From contig NZ_CP026363.1 of assembly GCF_004117055.1 (NCBI RefSeq), forward strand, positions 1 through 64,000: DNA of 64,000 bases, written 5' to 3'. The position numbers were made by a program, and so were the translations under genes. Origin of the DNA: Brevibacillus agri. GTDB lineage: Bacteria; Bacillota; Bacilli; Brevibacillales; Brevibacillaceae. The notes beneath the pieces were generated by a model. It was not told the DNA's origin, ran no database searches, and was given only the letters and a program-made list of their open reading frames with translations. This document shows positions 34,897 to 43,988 of this stretch, in pieces. Every line of letters starts with the position of its first letter. Within the stretch, counting starts at the first letter, position 1.

Positions 34897-35910
34897 CTAT
34901 ATCACCTCTACTTCCAAACCACGCTGACGCAACGTCTCGATGGTTTTTTCGTTTTGACGGACATCGCCTTCCAGTTCGACGACCAGTTGGCCGTACGGCG
35001 TATCCTTCATGCGGGAAATCGTTCCCTGCAAAATGCTGAATACTGTGCCTGTCTCCTGCATCGTCTGGAACAAAATCGGCTGGTACGTCTTTTCTCCCAG
35101 GAAGGTGACGCGCGCAATCGTGCGGTTCCCCGCTGCTTTTTCGTGCGCGACAGCTTCGCGCAGCTCGGTGGAATCTGCCACCTGCTCGACAAATTCCTGC
35201 GTAGTCGGATGCTGCGGCTTGAGAAACACGTCCAGCACCTCGCCCGACTCGACGATTTTTCCGCCGTCGATCACGCCTACGCGGTCGCAAATGGAGCGGA
35301 TGACGTGCATCTCGTGCGTAATCAGCACGATGGTCAATCCCAGCTTGCGGTTGATGTCCAAAAGCAGCGCCAAAATCGAGTTGGTCGTCTGCGGATCGAG
35401 CGCCGAGGTCGCTTCGTCACACAGCAGCACTTTCGGATCGTTTGCCAGCGCCCGCGCGATGCCGACGCGCTGCTTCTGGCCGCCGGACAACTGGGACGGG
35501 TATTTGTCCCGGTGCGCTTCCAGCCCTACCAGCTTGAGCAGATCGTCCACTTTTTTCTGAATCTCCGCCTTCGGACGCTTGGCCAGCTTGAGCGGAAACG
35601 CGACATTTTCCCCGACGGTGGACGAGGACAGCAGGTTGAAGTGCTGGAAAATCATCCCGATCTCGCGGCGCTTTTCCTGCAGCTTGACATCGTCGAGCTT
35701 GGTCAGGTCGACCCCATCGACGATGACTTGTCCCGACGTAGGGCGCTCCAGCAGGTTGATGCAGCGGATCAAGGTACTTTTCCCCGCCCCGGAATGGCCG
35801 ATAATCCCGTAAATTTCCCCTTTATCTATAGAAAGATCAATCCCGAGCAACGCCGGAATCGTCTTGCCCTGCACTTGATAGCTTTTATGCAAATTTTTCA
35901 ATTGAATCAA
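34897..35910 (-). CDS. metN: Methionine ABC transporter ATP-binding protein
   Basis: 337 residues. The start is probably TTG 35910 (MIQLKNLHKSYQVQGKTIPA), behind GGAGGTGG; the longer ATG reading from 36003 runs through the riboswitch terminator. Walker A GHSGAGKST, signature LSGGQKQRVGIARAL, Walker B VLLCDEATSALDPQT, H-loop ITHEMHVI, and a C-terminal NIL/ACT-like domain (VARVTFLGEKTYQPILFQTM) that senses methionine and inhibits transport. First gene of metNIQ. Confidence 0.95.
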   Translation of the reverse strand: MIQLKNLHKSYQVQGKTIPALLGIDLSIDKGEIYGIIGHSGAGKSTLIRCINLLERPTSGQVIVDGVDLTKLDDVKLQEKRREIGMIFQHFNLLSSSTVGENVAFPLKLAKRPKAEIQKKVDDLLKLVGLEAHRDKYPSQLSGGQKQRVGIARALANDPKVLLCDEATSALDPQTTNSILALLLDINRKLGLTIVLITHEMHVIRSICDRVGVIDGGKIVESGEVLDVFLKPQHPTTQEFVEQVADSTELREAVAHEKAAGNRTIARVTFLGEKTYQPILFQTMQETGTVFSILQGTISRMKDTPYGQLVVELEGDVRQNEKTIETLRQRGLEVEVI

Positions 35911-35946
35911 CGCATCCACCTCCCAGCAAAATCCTTGTGAAAAACG

Positions 35947-35982
35947 TAAAAACCCCTTTTTCATAAACGAAAAAGGGGCTGC
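35947..35982 (-). terminator. Riboswitch-controlled terminator in the metN leader
   Basis: On the minus strand AGCCCCTTTTTCG...ATGAAAAAGGGGT forms a strong hairpin followed by T residues, between the S-box aptamer and metN. Confidence 0.9.
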
Positions 35983-36012
35983 AACGCATGTATACGTTCG
36001 CATCCACCCTTC

Positions 36013-36127
36013 TCATCTATCAAGATCCAACCAATCTTGTAGGAATTGGCACCGCGACGTCCATTTCAAAAAATGAACCGGTTGCCGGGCTTCATCGGGC
36101 CTGTCCCTCCGCCTCTCTTGATAAGAA
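36013..36127 (-). promoter_or_regulatory. SAM-I (S-box) riboswitch of metNIQ
   Basis: The minus strand carries the S-box core: CTTATCAAGAGAGGCGGAGG, GGACAGGCCCGATGAAGCCC, GGCAACC, then GGTGCCAATTCC and the closing GATCTTGATAGATGAG. SAM binding would favour the downstream terminator and switch off methionine import. Confidence 0.95.
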
Positions 36128-36232
36128 AGATTTCCACGTATATTATGTTCGTTTTTCATATTTTCATGATACAAACCGGATTATATCCTTTTTGAAAATA
36201 TCCCGTCAATAGCAATCACAGGAAAAACTTTT

Positions 36233-36791
36233 TTAATCCATTACTCCGTTGCGAATGATGGTGGCATTGACGTGAAAATGAAACGTCGCTTTCTCAAGGA
36301 TTCTCGCCTTCAAGCGTATGCGAATATCGAACACCGGCGGCGATACTTGCTCCAGCTTGATTCGGGCGTTGCTGGAAATCGTGTCAAAAGCAAGGTGCAC
36401 CATATCCTTGGGATTGCCGCGGTTCTTGTCGGTCTTCCCGAAAATTTGCGCCGGGACGGACGTGTCGTAGCTGCCAATCCGGAATTTCCCGTGCACGAGC
36501 TTGATGAGAAACGCTTCCTTGGGCGATAGCCTTCGAGCAGGCGCTGAATCGCCTCCTGGGTGTGATAGACCCGATTGCTCCCGGCTCCCCCGAGCTGCCG
36601 CTCCACTTCCCCTATGCTTGCCTCAGCCAGACAAATTTCTCTCAGCTTCGGGATGAGCTCGCTGTAAACGACTTGGCATCCGCCATGCTGGTCAAAAAAT
36701 ACAGCCGCATGCGGCCGTCCGGCTCGTCGATATGTTCCGTTCGCAAGTCCCCTGTATGGGAAAACCATTTACGCGCAATCTCCTGGTCCAT
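36233..36791 (-). pseudogene. Unrecognised gene, at least two frameshifts
   Basis: ATG 36791 follows GGGGGTGAGGGGA. Joining three frames gives ~185 residues: MDQEIARKWFSHTGDLRTEH, RLYFLTSMADAK, then VYSELIPKLREICLAEASIG and VYHTQEAIQRLLEG, then KEAFLIKLVHGKFRIGSYDT and KARILEKATFHFHVNATIIR, stop at 36233. Each piece is protein-like and continues where the other stops, so one gene with indels is more likely than three ORFs. The first part faintly recalls GerA N-terminal spore-germination domains, but I would not assign it. It lies upstream of, and on the same strand as, the metN leader. Confidence 0.5.
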
Positions 36792-36840
36792 TCCCCTCAC
36801 CCCCATACATAGCAAATCATGGTTAGTCTGCCCGAAAACA

Positions 36841-36873
36841 CAAAAAAACAGCACGCTCAATTTGGCGTGCTGT
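36841..36873 (-). terminator. Terminator of the LCP-family gene
   Basis: On the minus strand ACAGCACGC...GCGTGCTGT is followed by seven T residues; it overlaps the last codons of the gene. Confidence 0.92.
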
Positions 36874-37864
36874 TTTCGTTGCTATCGGTCGTGCTATTCG
36901 TTTGCGAAACCGCTTCTTCTGCTGGCGGTTCCAGCTTTTCCTTGATAAAAGACTGGATCTGGTCGACATCCGGAATGAGCACCGCGCCTGCCCGATGGGA
37001 TTCGCGGAACATCCCCATTGGCGGCAATTGGTAGTTGCCTGGCTCCGCGGTGTTTAATTTCAGCCCAAGCGCAGACAGCCTCAGCATATCCATGGAACTG
37101 ATATTCGTCTGGATATACGGCGTCACTTCTTTCAGGATGGACGGCAATTGAATCAAGGTCGTGCCGCTCTTCATCTGGCTCACCACAGCCGTCAGCAGCT
37201 TGCGCTGACGCTCTGTGCGCGTGTAGTCCGATGTGGCGTCATGGCGAAAACGAACGTATTGCAGAGCCTTGTTGCCATCCAGTTGCTGCAGTCCCTTTTT
37301 CAAATTGATGTCGTAGATGCCTTTATCGGTCGGGTCGTGATAGTACATATTTTTTTCCACATCAATCTCGACACCACCGACAGAGTCAATCAAAGCCTTG
37401 AAGCCTTCAAAGTCGGTGATGACGTAGCGGTCCACCGGAAGCCCTGTAAACTGGCTGACGGTCTTCATCGCCAGTTCCGGTCCGCCCTCCACGATCGCCG
37501 AGTTGATGCGCGAGCTGCCGTTCCCCGGAATGTCTACGTACGTGTCGCGCAAAATGGAAAATACGTCGTAGCGCTTGGAGGCCGGGTCGATACTGACGAG
37601 CATCATCGAGTCCGAACGGGGGAGTCCGTTATTTTTCATTCCCCTGCGGTCCACACCCATCAACAGGATGTTCACCCGCTCTTCGCCATCCCATTCCGGA
37701 ATCTCCGCCGCTTTCGTCGCGGCACCGCCATCCGGCGGGGCTGGCCGAATGACATTCGGCTCTTGAATATTGTGAGCAAACTGATAAAAAGAGTATCCGT
37801 AATAACCTGCTGTCGCGGCAATCGCGACAAACATCAGGAGCAACACCCGTTTCCACATTCGCAT
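36857..37864 (-). CDS. LytR-CpsA-Psr (LCP) family cell-wall polymer ligase
   Basis: 335 residues with one N-terminal membrane helix (VLLLMFVAIAATAGYYGYSF) and an extracellular LCP domain: VNILLMGVDRR, RSDSMMLVSIDPASKRYDVF, SILRDTYVDIPGNGSSRINS, ITDFEGFKALIDSVGGVEID and YVRFRHDATSDYTRTERQRK with the conserved Asp/Arg residues that bind the polyprenyl pyrophosphate. LCP enzymes attach teichoic acids or other polymers to peptidoglycan. The C-terminus is Ser/Thr/Asn-rich. It is a single gene with its own terminator. Confidence 0.93.
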   Translation of the reverse strand: MRMWKRVLLLMFVAIAATAGYYGYSFYQFAHNIQEPNVIRPAPPDGGAATKAAEIPEWDGEERVNILLMGVDRRGMKNNGLPRSDSMMLVSIDPASKRYDVFSILRDTYVDIPGNGSSRINSAIVEGGPELAMKTVSQFTGLPVDRYVITDFEGFKALIDSVGGVEIDVEKNMYYHDPTDKGIYDINLKKGLQQLDGNKALQYVRFRHDATSDYTRTERQRKLLTAVVSQMKSGTTLIQLPSILKEVTPYIQTNISSMDMLRLSALGLKLNTAEPGNYQLPPMGMFRESHRAGAVLIPDVDQIQSFIKEKLEPPAEEAVSQTNSTTDSNENSTPN

Positions 37865-38053
37865 AAAGAACTACTCCACCTTTTATTCTCTGTATCACAT
37901 GAACTCATCTCACCACTTGTTTAGTATACTCGAATCTATAGGATGTGGAGCAGCCTTTATTTGGGTGCTTTTCACTTTTTATATTTTTATGTTTGCAATG
38001 TTTAAAATATTCGTTATACTACAAGCAACACAATCCCAAAGGGGTGACCGGCC

Positions 38054-38555
38054 GTGATTTCTCCCACTTCCTTTTTGCAGCGGTATCCGCGAGAAGCCCT
38101 GTTCTTCCTGGTTGCGAGCTTCATCAACTCTTCCGGCAGCGCTTTCATGTGGCCGCTTACCACTTTGTACGTACATACGATTTTGCAACGCTCCATGACC
38201 GAGGCAGGCTTTGTGCTGATGGTTTAATCGCTGGCAGGAATTGTGAGGCAGTTCGTCGGCGGGACGCTTTTTCACTGCCTGGGCGCCAAACGGCTGATCG
38301 TCGGGGCCTTGCTGGTTCAAGGACTCATCCAGTTGTCGATTCCGCTCACGAATAGCTGGCCTGTTTACATCGCGCTGATGACCGGGCTTGGCTTTACCTT
38401 CAACCTGTCGTTCCCGGCGATTCAGGCGTTCATCGGCTTTCGCTGGAAAGAGCAGCGCCGAGAGCTGTTCAACATCGTATATGTCGCGAACAACCTGGGA
38501 ATGGCCATCGGCACCTCGCTGGCCGGGGTCATTGCCACTTCCTGCGGCGAGCAGG
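38054..38555 (+). pseudogene. MFS transporter remnant (N-terminal half, internal stop)
   Basis: From GTG 38054 (GGGGTGACC upstream) the reading starts VISPTSFLQRYPREALFFLV. After GFVLMV there is an in-frame TAA, then SLAGIVRQFVGGTLFHCLGA, TGLGFTFNLSFPAIQAFIGF and FNIVYVANNLGMAIGTSLAG in the same frame. The homology ends near 38555, where the sequence runs into an SDR gene in the opposite direction. Only about six helices remain. Confidence 0.7.
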
Positions 38556-38715
38556 AACGCAGCATGGAGGTGTCAATACTGCCGCCCGGATCGAGCGCCA
38601 CGGCCGAACGGCCACAGCCTGCCACGCTCCAGCCTGCTTCGTGAAATCGCTCTGCCATCGACCTGCCCAATCCTCGCGTAGCTCCGGTTATGACCACCAG
38701 CTTGTTTCCAGCCAT
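38556..38715 (-). pseudogene. Short-chain dehydrogenase remnant
   Basis: ATG 38715 gives MAGNKLVVITGATRGLGRSM with the SDR nucleotide motif TGATRGLG, then AERFHEAGWSVAGCGRSA. This is followed at once by VALDPGGSIDTSMLRSCSPQ, which resembles the late part of an SDR, so the middle (active-site region) is missing. The frame then runs into the inverted MFS remnant. It is not functional. Confidence 0.7.
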
Positions 38716-38729
38716 GCTCTAAAAAACAA

Positions 38730-38773
38730 AAAGAAAGCCCCTTCCAGAAAATCAGAAGAGACTTTCGCTTTTG
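38730..38773 (-). terminator. Terminator of the aldo/keto reductase gene
   Basis: On the minus strand GAAAGTCTCTTC...GAAGGGGCTTTC is followed by T residues. Confidence 0.75.
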
Positions 38774-39646
38774 TCAAAAAGACAGCTCCGGCAACTGATA
38801 CCATTCGCCAGCCATCCATTCGCGCGCCTTCCAGCGCAGCACGTCCGGGCGCACCAGCGGCATGATCTGTTGAAACAGCTCCACGCGTTCGATGTCCGTC
38901 ATCGGCACGAAGGCGTTGGCCGCGGCCAAGTCCGCTTCCAGCTCGTCCATTCTGCTCACGCCGAGGATCGCCGTCGAAACGGGGAGACTCCACGTATAGC
39001 GCAGCGCTTGCTCTGTCCACGGAGCCAGCTTGCCCAGCCCCATCACTTTCATGCCGATGACCGCGACGCCTTTTTCCACCGCTTGCGGAACGAAATCGTG
39101 CGCAAAGCTGTAGATGAAATGATCGAGAGCAGACAAAGCGACGAGGGCGCTGTCAAAAGGAAAGCGGCGAATCGCTTCTGCCAGCAGGCGCGGGTCTGTG
39201 TGCCCGCTGATGCTGATTTTGCGGATCAAGCCTTGCTCTCGCGCTTCCAGCATCGCTTCCAGCGCGCCTCCTTTTGCAAAAATCGCCTCCAGATCGTGCG
39301 GCTGCATGATGTTGTGCATCCGCCACTCGTCGACGTAATCGGTCTGCAGCCGCTTCAAGCTGCCCTCCAAATCTTTCAGGGCCAGGTCGCGCGTGCGTCC
39401 TCCCGTCTTCGTCGCGATCCACACGCGGTCGCGCAAGCCTGCAAGCCCCAGTCCTACCCGTGTCTCCGACTGTCCAGCGCTGTATGTAGGGGCTGTATCA
39501 AAGTAATTGACTCCTGCTTCTACGGCGCGCCGAATGATGGCGATTGCCTGCTCCTCGGTGCAATCGTGCTCGTCCACAATTCGCTGGGCGCCGAAGCCGA
39601 GCAAAGAGACTTGATGCGGATCTCGTCCAAACGATCGGGTCTGCAT
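38774..39646 (-). CDS. Aldo/keto reductase family oxidoreductase
   Basis: 290 residues from ATG 39646 (AAAGGAGC upstream): MQTRSFGRDPHQVSLLGFGA. It has the AKR tetrad: Asp and Tyr in NYFDTAPTYS, Lys in WIATKTGGRT, His in EWRMHNIMQ. NADPH-binding region VSTAILGVSRMDELEADLAA. It reduces carbonyl compounds with NAD(P)H; substrate unknown. It sits next to the broken SDR on the same strand. Confidence 0.92.
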   Translation of the reverse strand: MQTRSFGRDPHQVSLLGFGAQRIVDEHDCTEEQAIAIIRRAVEAGVNYFDTAPTYSAGQSETRVGLGLAGLRDRVWIATKTGGRTRDLALKDLEGSLKRLQTDYVDEWRMHNIMQPHDLEAIFAKGGALEAMLEAREQGLIRKISISGHTDPRLLAEAIRRFPFDSALVALSALDHFIYSFAHDFVPQAVEKGVAVIGMKVMGLGKLAPWTEQALRYTWSLPVSTAILGVSRMDELEADLAAANAFVPMTDIERVELFQQIMPLVRPDVLRWKAREWMAGEWYQLPELSF

Positions 39647-39727
39647 GCTGCGGGCAGCTCCTTTCAGGTTCATCGGGATGTGAAACAAGACGCCCGTTCG
39701 CGAGCGTCTTGTCATGGCCATGCTAGC

Positions 39728-40156
39728 TTATTTGTACGTGTCGTAAGCGGTAGTCAACAGGTTGGAGATCGTTTGCAGGTCGTTGTTCTCAATCTGATGA
39801 CGCTCGATCATCGTCATGATTTTGCCGTCCTTCATGATCGCAAAAGACGGGGAAGATGGCGCGTAGCCTTCAAAGTACTCGCGGGCTTTCGCTGTCGCTT
39901 CCTTGTCTTGTCCTGCAAATACAGTGTAAATGTTGTCTGGCTTGGTGGAATGGTTCAAGGAATGAACCACTGCCGGACGAGCCAGCCCTGCCGCGCAGCC
40001 GCAAACCGAGTTTACGACTACCAGCGTCAGACCTTTTGCGTTTGGCAGCGTCTGCTCAACCTCTTCTGCTGTGCGCAGCTCTACAAATCCGTTGCGCGTC
40101 AGTTCGTCGCGCATCGGTTGAATTACTTGGCTCATATATGCTTCATAAGACATCAT
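39728..40156 (-). CDS. BrxA/BrxB-type bacilliredoxin (YphP/YqiW family)
   Basis: 142 residues from ATG 40156 (MMSYEAYMSQVIQPMRDELT; GGAGAGG upstream); a second ATG follows directly. VNSVCGCAAGLARPAVVHSL carries the CGC redox motif. HSTKPDNIYTVFAGQDKEAT and YAPSSPSFAIMKDGK are family hallmarks. The family removes bacillithiol from S-bacillithiolated proteins under oxidative stress. Confidence 0.95.
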   Translation of the reverse strand: MMSYEAYMSQVIQPMRDELTRNGFVELRTAEEVEQTLPNAKGLTLVVVNSVCGCAAGLARPAVVHSLNHSTKPDNIYTVFAGQDKEATAKAREYFEGYAPSSPSFAIMKDGKIMTMIERHQIENNDLQTISNLLTTAYDTYK

Positions 40157-40244
40157 GGGGCAACCTCTCCTTTGTATCACGTATCCATTTACGTATTATT
40201 ATAACCCGATCGCGTCCCCGGGAGAACGAAGAAGTGCTCCAGTC

Positions 40245-41897
40245 CTACACTTCCATCAAAATGGTGAGAATCATCGGATTGCGGCCCGTCTTTTCGTAAA
40301 TAAACGGCTTGATGACTTCGTTGATCTGGGACTTCAACTCCGACCATTCCTTGATCTTCTTGTCCAACGCTTCCTGGAGGCGCTGGCGAACCAACAGCGT
40401 CGCTTCCTGGATGAGCGATTCCGAACCGCGCACGTACACAAAGCCGCGGCTGACAATGTCAGGTCCGGTGAGAATCTTGAAGTTTTTCATATCGAGGCTG
40501 ACGACCACGACCATCAGGCCATCCTCTGCCAAATGCTTGCGGTCGCGCAGGACGATGTTGCCCACGTCGCCGATGCCGCTGCCGTCGATCAGGACGATGC
40601 CGGCGTGAACCTTGCTGAGCCATGCCTTTTCGCGGTTGCAGTTCAGCACCTCGCCGTTGTCCATGAGGAAAATGTTGCTCTCCTCAATTCCTACCTGCTG
40701 CGCCAGCTTCGCGTGCGTCTTCAACATCCGGTACTCCCCGTGAATCGGGATAAAGTACTTGGGACGAATGAAGTTGAGCATGAGCTTCAACTCCTCGCTG
40801 CTGCCGTGACCGGACGCGTGAATGTCAAACACGTGGCTGAGCACGACGTTCGCGCCCGCGCGGTACAGCTTGTCAATCGTCCTGCTGACATTGATCGTGT
40901 TGCCTGGAATCGGGGAAGCCGAGATAATGACGGTATCCTCCGGGTAGATCGACACGGTCCGGTGCGATCCGGAAGCGATTCGGGTCAATGCCGCCATCGG
41001 CTCGCCTTGGCTTCCGGTGCAAATAATCAGCACCTGATTGTCGGCGTAGTTGTCAATGTGCTTGATATCAATCAGCATGCCCTCCGGCATCTGGATGTAG
41101 CCCAGTTCTTGTCCGATCAGGAACACTTTTTCCATGCTGCGGCCAATCACCGCTACTTTGCGATTGCACTGCTCGGCAGCGTCTACTACTTGCTGCAGGC
41201 GATGCACGTTGGACGCGAATGTCGCCAGGATGATCCGCCCGCGCGCTTTGCGCACCACGTCGAGAATCCCTTCGCCAACAGTGCGCTCCGACATGGTGAA
41301 GCCGTAGCGCTCGCTGTTCGTACTGTCAGAGAGCAGCGCCAAAACGTCGCCGCTCGCCCCGATTTTCGCAATCTTGCCGTACTCGGTCGTCTGTCCGACT
41401 GGCGTCATATCGAATTTGAAGTCACCTGTATGAATGACCATCCCTTCCGGCGTATGAATCACAACCCCGAACGAATCCGGAATGCTGTGATTCGTGCGGA
41501 AAAAGGACGCTTTCAGGCGGTTGAAGGGGATTTCCGTATCTTCTGAGATCGGAATCATCTTCACGTCATTTTGCATGCGATGCTCTTCCAGCTTCGCCTT
41601 GACCAAGCCCAGGGTCAGACGACCACCGTAGATCGGCACGTTAATTTGCTTGAAAATATAAGGAATCGCTCCGATGTGATCCTCATGTCCGTGCGTTAAC
41701 AAAAGTGCTTTAATCTTGTGCTGGTTGTCCACCAAATAGGAAATATCGGGGATGACCAGATCAATACCGAACATTTCATTCTCGGGGAACTTCACCCCGC
41801 AGTCAATGATGATAATTTCGTCCTCATACTCGACGCAATACATATTTTTTCCGATCTCGCCGAGGCCGCCCATCGCGAAAATCTTAACGTCGCTCAA
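40245..41897 (-). CDS. rnjA: Ribonuclease J1
   Basis: 550 residues. The best start is TTG 41897 (LSDVKIFAMGGLGEIGKNMY), behind GGAGGAAAGAG; the ATG reading 7 codons upstream would translate the ribosome site. Metallo-beta-lactamase/beta-CASP motifs: LLTHGHEDHIGAIPYI, HTGDFKFDMTPV, LLSDSTNSER, SGHGSSEELKLMLNF and PIHGEYRML. It is a 5'-3' exo- and endoribonuclease central to mRNA decay. It is intact and probably single-gene. Confidence 0.96.
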   Translation of the reverse strand: MSDVKIFAMGGLGEIGKNMYCVEYEDEIIIIDCGVKFPENEMFGIDLVIPDISYLVDNQHKIKALLLTHGHEDHIGAIPYIFKQINVPIYGGRLTLGLVKAKLEEHRMQNDVKMIPISEDTEIPFNRLKASFFRTNHSIPDSFGVVIHTPEGMVIHTGDFKFDMTPVGQTTEYGKIAKIGASGDVLALLSDSTNSERYGFTMSERTVGEGILDVVRKARGRIILATFASNVHRLQQVVDAAEQCNRKVAVIGRSMEKVFLIGQELGYIQMPEGMLIDIKHIDNYADNQVLIICTGSQGEPMAALTRIASGSHRTVSIYPEDTVIISASPIPGNTINVSRTIDKLYRAGANVVLSHVFDIHASGHGSSEELKLMLNFIRPKYFIPIHGEYRMLKTHAKLAQQVGIEESNIFLMDNGEVLNCNREKAWLSKVHAGIVLIDGSGIGDVGNIVLRDRKHLAEDGLMVVVVSLDMKNFKILTGPDIVSRGFVYVRGSESLIQEATLLVRQRLQEALDKKIKEWSELKSQINEVIKPFIYEKTGRNPMILTILMEV

Positions 41898-42013
41898 ACT
41901 CTTTCCTCCTAACATCATCGTGCATGATTTTGGGAACCCGAACCAAGCATGCCATTCTTATTGTAACACAACGCGAGGCGTTCGTTTCATCCAGTCTTGA
42001 CAATTCGACACAT

Positions 42014-42790
42014 TCATCTTCGGTCAATAATAGAAAACTGATACGCAATCGCCGCTACTCTCTCATCCGTGACCGTACTGACCCGCTCCCAAAAGTTTTC
42101 TTCCATGTTTGTATCTTCTGTCCATACCGGCACGATTTCCCCCGCAGCGAGCTTGAGCGGCAACGCCTGTTTGTCTTCGATGACGGCCCCACTTTCGTTT
42201 TGCAGGCGAACCAAAAGCTCAATGCCCAGCGGCTGCCCCGACTGGTTCCGGACCAAAATCAGGCTGTCGTAAGGTTGGCCAGCACACCTTTTCAGACAGT
42301 CCCTTTTGCTGTAGACGAGCGTGACGTCAATCGGCTTATTGCTCGACGCCTGCACGGGCACGGCCTGCCACTTGTTTTTTACACTCTGCACAACCGAGAC
42401 GTACTCCACCTTCGACATAAACGGCCCCATGCCTAAAAAAGCCCCGGCAAACAGGAGAAACAGACCAGACGACGTGGCGAGAAACAACAGATTCATTTTC
42501 CAGAACGGTTTGCGCATCACAAAGAAAAAGACGAGGTACATAATAAAAAACACGAAGACGAGGAACAGGCAAAAATAAAGAAACAGCTCCAGATCGGCTT
42601 TGGTCGGAAGCACCGGAATGCCGTACTGTACTTGCCAATACACGTTGGCAGCGAGGCAGCCTCCGTAAATCAGCAGCGCTGACACGACAGGCGGCCACCA
42701 TTTTTTCCAGAAGCCGCTCCGGCGAGAGCGCAGCGCAAAAATCGCCAGGATGAGCGGAACACCAAATAAGGGAATGAGCAAGTAGTACAT
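42014..42790 (-). CDS. Hypothetical membrane protein
   Basis: 258 residues. Four N-terminal hydrophobic helices (LIPLFGVPLILAIFALRS, VVSALLIYGGCLAANVYW, FLYFCLFLVFVFFIMYLVFF, LLFLATSSGLFLLFAGAFLG) are followed by a ~130-residue extracytoplasmic domain (VTLVYSKRDCLKRCAGQPYD, LVRLQNESGAVIEDKQALPL) resembling a small beta-sandwich. A Cys pair, DCLKRCAG, could form a disulfide. The family is not recognised. Confidence 0.7.
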   Translation of the reverse strand: MYYLLIPLFGVPLILAIFALRSRRSGFWKKWWPPVVSALLIYGGCLAANVYWQVQYGIPVLPTKADLELFLYFCLFLVFVFFIMYLVFFFVMRKPFWKMNLLFLATSSGLFLLFAGAFLGMGPFMSKVEYVSVVQSVKNKWQAVPVQASSNKPIDVTLVYSKRDCLKRCAGQPYDSLILVRNQSGQPLGIELLVRLQNESGAVIEDKQALPLKLAAGEIVPVWTEDTNMEENFWERVSTVTDERVAAIAYQFSIIDRR

Positions 42791-42900
42791 GAAATCCCCC
42801 GCTTTCCAAATTGTAAATATTTTCTACGAATGACATGAAAAAAAGGCTTCAAAATAGAGGGCAAGCTTGTTTTCCAATACAAAAAAGGGGGTCTTACGCC

Positions 42901-43239
42901 ATGCAAGCCTCTGTATCCGTTCGCCTCGCGCGAAGCGTCCTGACCGCCATCGCAGCAAGCCTGCTGTTATTCTTCTTCCAGTATGCCCCTGCCTGCGCCC
43001 AGCCGCCATATGCCAAATGGGGCAGATTGGCGATGCAGGAGACGATGAAAAAATATCCGCATGCCCAGATCGTCGACTACCTGCACGTCGGGCGCACAGC
43101 AAAAACGCCCACCACGTCAGAGGAGACGTTCAAACTCTTGCTCCAGGAGGGCAATCGCAGGTGGGCGTTACTCGTGCATATTGAATTTGAAAATCAAACC
43201 GAGCATGTCGTGCAGATCACGTACGAGGAATCAGCCTGA
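42901..43239 (+). CDS. YqzG/YhdC-like secreted protein (DUF3889)
   Basis: 112 residues from ATG 42901 (GGGGGTC upstream). A signal peptide ends near PACAQ. PPYAKWGRLAMQETMKKYPH, DYLHVGRTAK, SEETFKLLLQEGNRRWALLV and HIEFENQTEHVVQI follow the YqzG/YhdC family pattern. The function is unknown. It converges with the sco-type gene with no gap. Confidence 0.8.
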   Translation: MQASVSVRLARSVLTAIAASLLLFFFQYAPACAQPPYAKWGRLAMQETMKKYPHAQIVDYLHVGRTAKTPTTSEETFKLLLQEGNRRWALLVHIEFENQTEHVVQITYEESA

Positions 43240-43863
43240 TTAGTCCGCAAGCTGCTCCATTTCCTTCAGCATCTGCTCCATGTCCATGTCGGCTGCCATG
43301 CCGTAGGCGCGGCGCATGTTTCCATCGCCATCGACGAGGAACATGCGGGCGGTATGGGCAAAGGAACCGTCAGGCTGCTTCAATACGGCAATCCCGAAAT
43401 CCTTCGTCACCTTTTCCACCGCCTGGGCATCGCCGCGCAAAAACTTCCAGCCGCTCTGATCCGCCTTGAACTTCGCCGCGTACTGCTGCAACACTTCTGG
43501 CGTGTCGAAATCCGGGTCAAAGGTGATGGAAATGAACTCGACCTTGTCGCCGAACAGCTTTTTCTCCTTGAGCTGCTCTTGCAGCTTGGACATGTTGTAC
43601 GTCGTCGCCGGGCAAATGTCAGGGCAGTTGGTGAACATGAACTCGACCAGCCGCACCTTGCCTTTGCCTTCCGAAAACGTAAACGAAGTGCCGTCACTGT
43701 TGTCCAACGTAAAATCGGCAATCGGCTTCATCACGGGAATCGGCTCTTTTGCCATGTATTTGTAGCCCAACACGCCTACAATCGCGAGGATAATCACGCC
43801 TGCGAGCACCGTAAACCAATGGCGCTGCAACGCGGATCCTTGTTGCTGTGCTCCCTCACTCAC
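43240..43863 (-). CDS. Sco/SenC family copper chaperone
   Basis: 207 residues, one N-terminal membrane anchor (VLAGVIILAIVGVLGYKYMA) and an extracellular thioredoxin-like fold. FMFTNCPDICPATTYNMSKL has the CxxxC copper ligands, and GSFAHTARMFLVDGDG has the conserved histidine. It delivers copper for cytochrome c oxidase CuA assembly. Confidence 0.93.
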   Translation of the reverse strand: MSEGAQQQGSALQRHWFTVLAGVIILAIVGVLGYKYMAKEPIPVMKPIADFTLDNSDGTSFTFSEGKGKVRLVEFMFTNCPDICPATTYNMSKLQEQLKEKKLFGDKVEFISITFDPDFDTPEVLQQYAAKFKADQSGWKFLRGDAQAVEKVTKDFGIAVLKQPDGSFAHTARMFLVDGDGNMRRAYGMAADMDMEQMLKEMEQLAD

Positions 43864-43988
43864 GATTTTCTTCCTCCCCTGCTTCTCTCATGCGTCCGCC
43901 GCTATACCGCGTAAAAGCGCATGTTTCTTTTTGTGTGGAAAACGTCTCGGCGTTGCCAGTGCGGTCGTGACCGTATGGACCGTACGGC

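Noticed and set aside
36233..36791. Assignment of the frameshifted gene to the GerA germination family
   Set aside because: The resemblance is faint and limited to short segments across frameshifts; left as unknown.
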